Shown here: positions 7,711-16,340 of the stretch, piece by piece
Position numbering within the stretch: the first letter of the stretch is position 1
Layout: each line of letters begins with the position of its first letter
Origin: Pelagophyceae sp. CCMP2097
Taxonomy: Eukaryota; Sar; Pelagophyceae
DNA: 16,969 nucleotides
NCBI GenBank assembly: GCA_026770575.1
Contig: MU657203.1
Coordinates: forward strand, 363,205-380,173
Reading direction: 5' to 3'
Position numbers and translations under genes: made by a program
The notes under the pieces: model-generated
Told to the model about the DNA's origin: nothing
The model's database searches: none
What the model saw: only the letters and a program-made list of their open reading frames with translations

Positions 7711-7813
7711 CGGCGCATTCCTTCTGAGCGAGTATCGCACAAACAACAACCACTTGTGCTTTTTAACACCACCCAAAGACGATGGACACGCGACGAAGAG
7801 ATGCTCATCGACT
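7711..7813 (+). repeat. Decayed second copy of the H2A 3' end
   Basis: About 105 bp repeat the sequence of 7553-7663 in the same orientation, from CGGCGCATTCCTTC through ACAACAACC, the stem-loop region, ACACCACCCAAAGACGATGG and ACACGCGACGAAGAGA. The 3' arm AACACC and the following ACCACCC are intact. The 5' arm GGTGTT has decayed (CTTGTGCT), so the stem can no longer form. It is either a tandem duplicate of the H2A 3' flank or the relic 3' end of a lost histone gene. Confidence 0.75.
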
Positions 7814-8245
7814 CACCGAGCTTGATTCATCGAAAAGGACCGTTCGTGGGGGGACTTTTGACGTGGTGTCGAAGAGGATAGGAATTCATAGTGCCACTCG
7901 TTCCGAATTGGACTGCGAGGCATTCCACGCCAAGCCCACGACTCGTGGCGGAGATTTTACTCTGAAAAGAGGAAAGTGGTGCTGCGGGTTTGCCGTCTAC
8001 AGAAAGTGAGATGATCTCCTGGCTTGTGTGAGACTCCATTCTCCATCGAATGCCTGCTTATCATAGTAACTGGCGCGTGCGATGAGTGTCCTTTCGCGTA
8101 AAGTCCCAAATCGAGGATGGCAGTGAATGAAGGGGGCTTCGCGTGCATGCTTGTGAGACGACGAACGACGAGGCCGTTTCCATCACGAACGAAACGCTCG
8201 CGAGTCCGTCGTATGCGCCCTTGTTTGTTCCCGTGTCATTTGGGT
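7814..8245. other. Spacer between converging H2A and H3
   Basis: About 430 bp carry only short frames. I looked for a histone H4 coding region or remnant and found none. No other feature is evident. Confidence 0.6.
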
Positions 8246-8261
8246 GGTGTTAAGAAACACC
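8246..8261 (-). terminator. Histone 3' stem-loop of H3
   Basis: On the minus strand GGTGTT-TCTT-AACACC is identical to the H2A stem-loop and lies 42 nt after the H3 stop. It is preceded by CAACCAACC and followed by ACCACCCAAATGACACGGGA. The shared downstream pattern ACCCAAANGACNACGGRAA supports a common processing element. Confidence 0.93.
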
Positions 8262-8303
8262 GGTTGGTTGAGTGCGGTCGTGGACGAATCATCCCTGGTG
8301 CGT

Positions 8304-8768
<465 letters not shown>

Positions 8769-8810
8769 TCAAAAACGCGGGGTGGCGCAAAGTCGAGGCG
8801 ATCTGGGCTC

Positions 8811-8820
8811 TGATTGGCTG
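8811..8820 (-). promoter_or_regulatory. CCAAT box of H3
   Basis: The plus strand reads TGATTGGCTG, which on the minus strand is CAGCCAATCA, about 100 nt upstream of the H3 ATG. This is the position and extended sequence of NF-Y type CCAAT boxes in histone promoters. No TATA box is visible between it and the gene. Confidence 0.7.
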
Positions 8821-9301
8821 GAATTTGGAGAAGGGGAAACGCTATGAGGGATCCTAGCGGGGCGAGGGCGGTGAATTCGGGCGCGGAGCGGCGCAGAGGG
8901 GCACCACAACTGCGCGGAGCGGCGCGGAGCGTAGATAAGGAGAGGAGAAGCTGCGAAGCGACGGCGACGAGCGTGCGGCTTTGTGTGTGCGTCGGCGCGC
9001 GCGTCGCGTTTGCAAAGCGAGAGACGATGGACTGCGTGGCCTCGGGCGGTGGCTTGACAATGCCGTACTCAAGGCACGTCACGTCGACGATCTTGTCGCT
9101 CGCGTGGCCAACGAGTTCACGGACGTTGTCGCGCGTCGGCGCAAATCCGGCCGCGAACCGCGGAGCCGGGCGGTCGGAAGCAGAGCGCGACGCGGGAGCG
9201 GGCGGCGCCGGGTACGACCGCAGCGCCGAGACAACGGCGACTACAATGCTTTCGACGCGAGCGACGTCGGCCGCGCGCTGCAGCGTGCCCGACGCATGCG
9301 A

Positions 9302-10207
9302 AGACGGTGCAAGCTCTGGTGCATCCTTGATGTAAATCCAGAAGAGTCTGCCACATGTGACAACGGGAACGCAAAAGCCGCTGGGCAGACAAATGTAAGG
9401 CGAGTCGTCGAGCATCATGCGGCATCCCTTCTCCAAAAAAAGACCGAACGATAAGACGTCGATGCCGAACGACGGCACGATGTTGACGTCGCTGATACAA
9501 ATCGTCTCGCCGCCGAGAAATCGGCCGTAGTACGAGCCCGACGAGACGACGATGTGCGGGTTGACTGCGCCCGCCTTGATGACCGCGGGCTGGACGTCGT
9601 TGTTGCGCGGCGGCGCGAGCTCGTCGTGCGCGTGGCCAGCGCCGTCACAGAAGACGTGCACTTGAGCCATCGAGTTAAGGCCGATAACGCGGAACCCAGA
9701 AATCGGCTTTGGCCGTTGGTCGAGGACTGTGCACGGGCACATGTCGCCGACGAACAGCGACGGTAAACTTGGCGGAGTGGGCGCGTCGATGGCGACCATC
9801 GCAGGAGACGCGGGTGCCGACGTCGCCTTCTTGGGCATGCGGCAGTCCTTCGCGACGTGGCCCTGCTTGTCACAGTTAAAGCAGTGCCGCTCGTCTGGTC
9901 GCGCCGGTCGCTTGTCCGCGGGCGGATAAAACCGCACTGGCACAGCGTCCCCGAGCTTCCAGGCGCGGTTCGTAGGCTTGGACGGACACGCTGCGAGTTC
10001 GTGCCCAGCTTTCCAGCAAAACGCGCACACGTTACGCGCAAAGTCGCCCGGCGTTGAGCAACTGCCCGGAAGGTGGCCGCCGCCGAAGCACACCGAGCAA
10101 CGCGGCACAGGCTCACCCGGGCGTGGCAAAGCGAAGCGCAACGCAGCGCCGGCGGTCGAACGCCTGGGTTGCCGCGTAGGTGTTAGGGTCGCAGGGTCCA
10201 GCCTACC
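9302..10207 (-). pseudogene. Ty1/copia-like gag-protease relic
   Basis: The frame lacks an ATG before its first recognisable domain and is 5' truncated at about 10207. It contains three CCHC zinc knuckles (CSVCFGGGHLPGSC, CAFCWKAGHELAAC, CFNCDKQGHVAKDC at about 10018-10099 and 9842-9883). These are nucleic-acid-binding motifs of retroelement Gag. A region follows resembling the end of the copia protease and the pre-integrase segment: VPSFGIDVLSFGLFLEKGCR, then GRLFWI, comparable to the family pattern VPGLxxNLLSVGxLxxxGC and GxLYxL. The protease active site (usually DSGA...H) is seen only as CDGAGHAHDE, so it is probably dead. The frame stays open to about 8980 and beyond into H3 sequence, but I recognise no integrase or reverse transcriptase and no LTRs. 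It could alternatively be a domesticated zinc-knuckle gene, but the missing start argues against that. Confidence 0.72.
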
Positions 10208-10246
10208 CTACGTAGGGTCGTAGGGCCCTACGTAAGGCCCTACGTG
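10205..10246. repeat. Cluster of short palindromes at the relic's edge
   Basis: ACCCTACGTAGGGT (10205-10218) is a perfect 14-bp palindrome. GTAGGGCCCTAC (10220-10231) is a perfect 12-bp palindrome, followed by CCCTACGTAAGG and CCCTACGTGG. The unit CCCTACGT recurs three times. The cluster coincides with the point where the retroelement-like frame stops. Confidence 0.85.
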
Positions 10247-10481
10247 GCAGCCCAGGGCATTGGCGTTGCGACGGTTGAAAGGCACTCGCACTCAACAGTG
10301 CTACGTGACGATTTCGCGCCTTCGCACCCTCTGACACCGCTCCCGGCTCCGCGCGCACCGCCGCGGTCCGGGTTTCCCAGCCGACGTGTCTGGCCGGCCT
10401 CGCCGTTTACGTTTTGGTCCAGGCTGGCCGTCGGGCCGCAACGTTACCCGGGACTCGGAGACCATTTGCCCAAGGGGAGAT
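10247..10481. other. Spacer 3' of the ProDH-kinase gene
   Basis: No gene is recognisable. Short frames exist on both strands without family resemblance. Confidence 0.5.
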
Positions 10482-10540
10482 GGCATTTAGAGCCGGCATT
10501 TAGAGATGGCATTTAGAGAGGAGATGGATGTCATTTAGAG
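10482..10540. repeat. GGCATTTAGAG repeat, four copies
   Basis: The 11-mer GGCATTTAGAG occurs at 10482-10492, 10495-10505 and 10508-10518, with a variant (GTCATTTAGAG) at 10530-10540. The last copy overlaps the stop codon of the fusion gene, so on the transcript the series CTCTAAATGCC begins at the end of the reading frame and runs into the 3' UTR. Confidence 0.85.
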
Positions 10541-12896
10541 TCGTCGTGCCGTTGCGGCGCCGCCATCCTCGGCGCATTCCGGAGTTCAACGCCGTCGCAC
10601 ACGCCGTTGGTGCACAGCTGCGTGTCGAAAAAGTTGCCGTGCAACTCGGACGTAGACTGGACTTTGGGAAGAAAGTCACCCCACCTCGCCGCTTCGTCGC
10701 AATATTTGTCATGCGTGTCGTTGTTGATGTTGAGGACGACGTCGACGAGGTTCGGTTCAGCCAGCACGGCGTCGACGGCGCCCTGGAGCTTGGTGATGTA
10801 GGCGTTGATTGCCTGCTCGGGCACCTTGCGGTGTCTTTGGTTGTTGCGGTCCAGAGCCGTCTCCGCAGAGACTTGCACGTAGAGCAGCACGACCCAGAAG
10901 CCGGCCTCCTTGGCCTGTTTGATCCGGCGGATCTGGCGCGCAATGTTTGTGCCGGTGCCGTCGAAGCCCACAATTCTCCCGCTGTGGGAATAGTGAGACG
11001 GCCTCTGCAGCACCTCTTGAAACTTCGCCTCGACGACGGCATCGGCCCACTCGTACGCCTGCCGTTTGGAGTACAAAGCCTCTGGCTTTGTTGGGTCGTA
11101 TTCCGGGTGGTGGACCATGCATAAATCAACATCGAGCATCAAAATGCTCTCGAGCCCGTAAATGTGATGCAAAACGTACGTCTTGCCGCTTCCGGGGCAC
11201 CCCGCCGTGAAGACGATGACGGGCCGCGACGAAGTGTACGAAACGGAGATGGCGCCGGTCCAGACGGAACGGCTGCTCGGCGCCAAAGACCCAGGTCTGG
11301 AGAGCAGGGTGCTGTACGGCGATGGCGCCGTGACGGGCTGCATTTCCGAAAAGTGCGGCGGCGGCACCGGCCGCGGCCCGCATTCGTCGGCGTCGTGGGA
11401 AACCCGTCGCATTTCCGCGCCGCCAGCCGCGGGCCCGCCGCCAAAGAGCCTTCTGCGCACCTCTTTCCAGAGCAGCGGCGCTTCCGCGACCGGGGCGCCG
11501 AGTTTGTCTCCGTGTTCGTCTATCCGCCTTGCGAACCTAAGGTGAGCAAGTCGAGCAGGGAGCACCATGGCATAGTTGGACTCACCAGGGCGCCAGGTCT
11601 TCAAACTTGCCGAAGAGCGCCAGTTTCTGCACGTTGAACCCCGCCTTGGCGAGCGCATGCGTCAGCGAGTCGCACAGGCCCAGAATCTGGGCAAAGGCTA
11701 AACGTTCGTCGGAGCGGTTCAACCCCGTGGAATCGATGAGCATTGCGGCTCTTTGGCATGATTCTGCGTTATGCGTCGCAAAAATTGCACCCAATTCCAA
11801 ACCCGCGCCGATTCGCAAGATGCACTCGGCGGCCATTTCGTCGTAGGCCACGTCCGTTTCAGCCTTGTCGGAGCGGAGCGGCGCGCCCTTTTGTCGTTCA
11901 GATGCCAAGTAAGCGCCTCTGACAATCTTCGCGCCAAATGGCACTTTTGAGGCAAAGTCGAGGTCGCGCTTCAACCTTTGCAAAGATCCGCGCAGGTAGG
12001 CCTGGTACGTGTTATAAAGTGGAGGCTTTCCGTTCGGAGCGAGCTTGAGCGACACGTGCACTGCCAAATAATCCACCGCCGGCTGCCGCGCCCACAACTC
12101 GGCGTCCAAAAGGACAGCCAAGCTCTTTTGAGAAGCGGCGCCGCAGATGGTTGCGAGGCGTGTGGACGCGGCTTGAAACTCGCTTTGCGAGTTGGGGCTC
12201 AGTTGGAAGACGAGGCCATCGTCAAATTTTGACACGTCGACGCTCGCCGACGCATCAACGCTCTCCTCGCTCAAGAGGAGGTCGCGCTTCAAGACCAGCA
12301 GCGCCAGCTCCTCGAGCATCTTCGCCGACGCGATGGAAGACGGCTTGAGAGGGACCATCATCGTAGTAGAGTCGTTGCGGTAGAGTCCTGCCCAGTCTTC
12401 GAGGAAGGCTTGGAACCTTGCAGCGTTGGCCTCCAAAGAATCGTCGCCAGCGTCTTCTTTGGATTCATCCACGATGCAACCGACCCCATTCCTCCGCAGC
12501 TTGCCCGCCAATCTCCCCGCATCCGCCACGTTCGAACCGGCGACGAAGTGGCCGTCGACGACGGCGCGGCCAAGTGGCTCGAGCAGAGGAAACCTGGCGC
12601 AGGCTCGCAAGCCGAGTTTGCAGAGCTTTGGCGCATTCCGGAGCGCCGACGCCGCCGTGGCACGCCACGCCTACGGCCGCATGCCTCACTCGCCTCGTTT
12701 GGCGCCGAGCCGACGCGTGGACCCCGTTCGAAAGACCCATTCCCGCTGCGAAAGGCGTCAGAGGCGCTGGAGCGGACGAGAGCGGCCGTTGGACGCTGGA
12801 GCTCACGAGAGTGGCAGTCGGGATGCTCGCCAGAGAGACCCTGGTATCTCCGTGGTCGAAGACCTTCGCGCCGAGGCGCCGCGCGGAACGGCGCAT
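10531..12896 (-). CDS. Proline dehydrogenase fused to zeta-toxin-like P-loop kinase
   Basis: Gene model with three exons: 12807-12896, 11586-12670 and 10531-11536 (726 residues). The proline dehydrogenase part (about residues 10-430) shows HFVAG, LLDAE near 217, NTYQAYL near 250, VRGAYLASER near 280, ATHN near 328 and FAQILGLCD near 356. Its C-terminal helix (FARRIDEHGDKL, LLWKEVRRRL) is encoded after the second intron. These are hallmarks of the FAD-binding barrel that oxidises proline to pyrroline-5-carboxylate in mitochondria; the Arg-rich start (MRRSARRLGAKVF) could be a presequence. After a linker of about 70 residues rich in Pro and Ser comes a P-loop kinase: Walker A GCPGSGKT (504-511), LDVD near 526, GFDGTGTN near 582 and an Arg-rich lid (RNNQRHR near 622). 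The pattern resembles the zeta-toxin/polynucleotide-kinase-like family; the substrate is unknown. No stop separates the two domains in exon 3. The ATG at 12896 is the only ATG in the first open stretch. The spacing and phase of both introns fit; the fusion itself awaits transcript proof. Confidence 0.82.
11537..11585 (-). other. Intron 2 of the ProDH-kinase gene (49 nt)
   Basis: The minus strand reads CCCTG|GTGAGT...CTCACCTTAG|GTTCGC. Removing 49 nt rejoins TG and G into Trp392. The reading then passes from FGKFEDLAPW straight into FARRIDEHGD, the expected end of a proline dehydrogenase. If unspliced, the frame hits TGA at 11582-11584. A CTCAC branch-like motif lies just before the acceptor. 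Confidence 0.8.
12671..12806 (-). other. Intron 1 of the ProDH-kinase gene (136 nt)
   Basis: The donor is CTC|GTGAGC at 12806 and the acceptor GCCGTAG|GCG at 12671, both phase 0. The in-frame stop upstream of the large exon is itself the TAG of the acceptor. The small exon upstream carries GDTRVSLASIPTATL, resembling the DT...T..L segment that precedes the first helix of proline dehydrogenases. This intron is less certain than intron 2. Confidence 0.6.
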
Positions 12897-13729
12897 ATTG
12901 ACGAGACGAGGGGCCGCGCTCAACGCGCCCCACGTCGAAGAGCCGCCGCGGCGTCTTCTGGAATAAATCGCCAAAATCGCAACTTCAGCGACGAATACTC
13001 AACACGCCCTGGCGGATGGCGCGCTTGCGTGCACTATCCAGAGGGTGAGCAAAGCAGCAAGGGGCACTTTTGTGGCCGAAAGTTGTACTTTTTGTACTTT
13101 TTCCAGAGAGCGTGGAAGGTTCTAACTTTTGCGTGGGCGCCTACATACACGGGCTCGCGCTGTTTACCGAAACGTACTGCGAAGGTAACTCTCACGCCCG
13201 TCACGTTATCGCCATATAATTAACCTTTAGCGATCCGATCCTTGGGGCGAAGGAAAAAAGCGTGTTGCAGGTCGACTAACTCCTTACTTTTATTCGGTAA
13301 ACGACGGCAGCCCGTGTCTTCGTAGGTTCGTCGAGCTTATCCCTGGATATGCGACTTTTTTGCAAAATCGAAAAAAGAAAAGCGACTATCACTCGCCCCC
13401 AGGTAGCCAAGACGCTGCAGGACGATGCCACGTCGCCTTGATGCACCCTGGAGGTACACTTCCACCAAGCTGGCCGTCTCAGAGACCTCGAGGAAGTCGT
13501 TGTTTCTCTGTTCCAGGAGAGGATTTGTTTAATAACTAACCCTCGTCGCAAGCCTCCGCGGGACCCTTTACGGCCCGGGCATCGTCCGTGGACGGCGGCC
13601 GCGACCTCAGAGGTGCGGCGCACGGAGGAGCTCCTCTGGCGCGCATTCGAGCCCCTGCCGCACCCGACTCCTTCGCCGCGACGGTTCGGGTTTTCCACGC
13701 GTCGGTTTCCCGCCCATTTCGGGCGCCAT
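12897..13729. other. Spacer between ProDH-kinase and the channel relic
   Basis: This region includes the 5' flank of the ProDH-kinase gene. Visible are a short direct repeat (TTGTACTTTT, about 13083-13101) and a CCATATAATTAA stretch near 13211. Several frames are open on both strands in 13276-13730 but none resembles a protein family. I see no gene. Confidence 0.5.
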
Positions 13730-15740
13730 TCACGCGCGGCCTCTGCGTCGCTCGGCATCGTTGAACTGCGAGAGGAAGGCGTCGATGATAAAGGCGGAGA
13801 AGATGTTGGCCATGACGAGGACGTCCACAATCTGCCACGAGAAGCTGCGAGTCCGCCGTTTCAAAGGTGCTTCGAGGGACGCTGGTGAAGGGCGTCTAAG
13901 AAGGGCGTCGTTGCAAAGTTTCGGGACGCCGCGCTTCGATCGATTATAAGAAGAGCATTCCTGCTGCTTTGTCTCGAGCCACCCTATCGAACGCGAGGTC
14001 TGTCAACGGCCCGCCGCTCATCAACGACAAGAAGACCGGCATCAGCCCATGGCGAAATCGTTGAAATTGAGGACTTGATAATGTGACTCCAAGTAGTCGG
14101 AGCCGCCCAAAGCCGCGTCCCCGTCGTAGATCAGCCCTCCAAAGCTCTGCACCCCAGCCAAGACCCACAGCGCCGCAGACGCGTAGAGCAGACCGATTCC
14201 CCCCAGCGACGCGGGCACGATGCGCGCGATGCCCGAAGGTCGCTCAGCGGCGGGCCGGCGGGAGATCGTTTCTGCGGTAAATGTATCGTCGCCGGTCTCT
14301 GAGGAGGCGCGGGTGTTTGCAGCTCGCGATGAGCTTGAATCTCGGCACCGCGACGAGTCGGAGGTTGAGGAGCCGGAGCAGCCGGAGGATGGTGAGCGAG
14401 TGCACCACGCGCCTGTCTAAAGCAACGTTGGGCAGCGCCCAGAGCACCGTTGCAACGAAGAGCGTCACGGAGCCGTCGAGGTCGAAGCGATTCGACGGCG
14501 CGAGCCATAATTCGTTAATTCGTGAAAGGGCTTGAGGGTCGGCTCCACTGCATACGCGCCAATGTAAAAGCACGAAACGCGAGCTCGAGCGCCCCCCAGG
14601 CTCGCTCCGACTGCGGCGTCTCGACGTTTGCGAGGTCCATCCACGACTGCAGGAAGACGAAAAACGACGAAAGGGCAATGGAAAGGGCTATAATGCGAAA
14701 GGGATCGAACTCTCGAATCCTGGCGCCGCCACCATGCAAACGAGGTGCGAGTACGCTTGCGACCGGGCGGCCGCGGAGCACCTGCGCTGGATCCACGTCC
14801 GCGTCGACGCGCGTCGGAATGAGTACCTAGCATCGCATCATCGCGAGCCCCGCGCAGCTTTGTACAGGGGACCGGATTTCAAACCTTCCAGAGAGCCGTT
14901 GGAGAAGGGCTGGGACATTTCGTGGGGCCAACGCACTGCAGTATACCGCACGTCGTAGCATCGATGGCGTCGGACCGGTCGTCGTCCATCACGTAAAAAA
15001 AGAAGGGGATGGTGGTTGGTGAGACTTTCGGGACTCTATCGACAAAGTTCGTGTGGTGCACGAGACCCGCGAACGAGGCCTCAGTCACCATGGCTCGCCC
15101 GTCGACCGGCTCCGCTATCAGTCGGAACGCGGCGGGCAGGCCTTTGCTGCGGTTTGTGTACGACTGTCGGACCCGCTTTTTATGAAGTCGCTGTACGAGG
15201 TGTAAACCAATGCGAGGATCAGATTCGTCGAGATGAACACCGCCACCAGCATGTAGGCCACACCGAAGAGGCCGAAGATTCTACGCCCCGAATAAGCCGA
15301 CAGCAGCGAGTCTGGGAAAGAAGAGTCATCATGCACATTGAATTAAGGCCGTCCCAGAACGTCGAAAACCCAAAGTTGACCATCACACCCGACGGGATCT
15401 CAAACCTGAAATCGTCCAAAATCACCGCGCCGAGCCACCCGCCAAAGCAAATCAGGCAGAGGAGCAATATGAGTACATTCAGGAACGATTCCATTTACGC
15501 CAGCGTGGCCTCGAAGCAAAAGTAAATTGCATCGACGTTCTTCACACGCAGCCCGATGCGGCAGTACGGCGCTGATCGGAACGCGGGCGATTTGCCGGAA
15601 TGCAGCAGCGGGCCGAAGATTACAGAGTCTGTGGCGTAGAGGCCGGTAAAGTGGCCCGGACTCGCACTCTTTTGGAGGAGCCTTGAAACGCCACCTCCAT
15701 CACTAGCAGCAGCGCGAGTAGGCGAGGCAGCGGCGCGGGT
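13730..15740 (-). pseudogene. Two-pore cation channel (TPC1-like), broken
   Basis: Read 5' to 3' on the minus strand, pieces of a whole two-domain channel appear in order. First come a hydrophobic helix (RLLALLLVMEVAFQG, about 15675-15730), FRSAPYCRIGLRVKN and S5 (FLNVLILLLCLICFGGWLG). Then pore I (FWDGLNSMCMMTLL, FPDSLLSAYSGRR) and S6 (FISTNLILALVYTSY). A linker follows with EF-hand-like loops (AAFRLIAEPVDG; DDDRSDAID, a DxDxS pattern lacking the final Glu). Domain II shows S1 (RIIALSIALSSFFVFLQSW), NRFDLDGSVTL, S4 (ILRLLRLLNLRLV), pore II (LNFNDFAMG) and S6 (VLVMANIFSAFIIDAF), ending at TGA 13730-13732. The NxPD-like motif, NFND and EF-hand linker are features of plant-type TPC1. Lesions include TAA at 15495-15497, an 8-bp tandem duplication at 14508-14523, single-base frameshifts near 15320, 15180, 14570 and 14045, and disrupted stretches around 14280 and 13950. 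Some could be unrecognised introns or assembly errors, but the duplication and stop point to a pseudogene. Confidence 0.75.
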
Positions 15741-16340
15741 CCGGGCTCGTCGCACGCGCTCGAACGGTTGGATCGAATCCAGACGACATTGAGTGACTTT
15801 GGCAAACGTCTCCTCAGTCGTTTGGAGCATCTCGTCCGACAGCCTCGGCGGCGGGAGCCCGTAGCGGCCAGAGCCTCGCAAGCGCAATCATTGCCCTTCC
15901 ACCCGTGACAAAATCGAACCGTGCATCGAAGAAAAGACATCCTTTAGACGCAAGCTCCTATGGGACCCTCGTGCGCGTCGTGGAGATGCCCGAACTGGAT
16001 CCGTCGAGAGCGGACGACATATTTTGACCTCGCAATAGAGTCAACCTCGCACTTGGAACGACACATCATCCCCGCGGCCTCGCAACAGGCACCCCGGAGC
16101 CCAAAGGAAATCCGCGCTCGTGAAGGTTGATTACAATTGTATACGAGCGAAGCAGTTCGAAGTCGCCGGCGGAGATCGATGAGGAGCGTACGGGAGGGAG
16201 GGTATTGCGTCGTGGCAGCGTGGAGGCATCTTCAGCGTCAAGGCCGCGTCGTCGACGAGGGAGGGCCTTAATGCGGGCTGCTCGATGTGGTATGCTGCGT
16301 GTGGCACCGGAACGCTGGCATCGCATAGATCTCGTGCAAT
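15741..16340. other. Spacer between channel relic and kelch gene
   Basis: The first exon or exons and the promoter of the channel should lie here if they survive. A minus-strand frame reaching 15940 continues upstream of the first hydrophobic helix but is Arg-rich and unrecognisable. Between 16066 and 16340 another minus frame contains GDFELLRSYTIVINLHERGF, which I cannot place. Nothing firm. Confidence 0.4.

Noticed and set aside
7814..8245. Possible histone H4 gene or remnant between H2A and H3
   Set aside because: None of the short frames shows H4 sequence such as the GGKGLGKGG tail or the RDAVTYTEHA region.
10528..11124. 198-codon plus-strand frame opposite the kinase domain
   Set aside because: It is antisense to a frame with Walker A and other kinase motifs and has no recognisable content itself.
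11566..11658. Kinase as an independent gene starting at 11658 or 11568
   Set aside because: Residues after 11536 in this frame are the C-terminal helix of proline dehydrogenase, so that exon belongs to the upstream gene. Independent initiation is kept only as an alternative in the findings.
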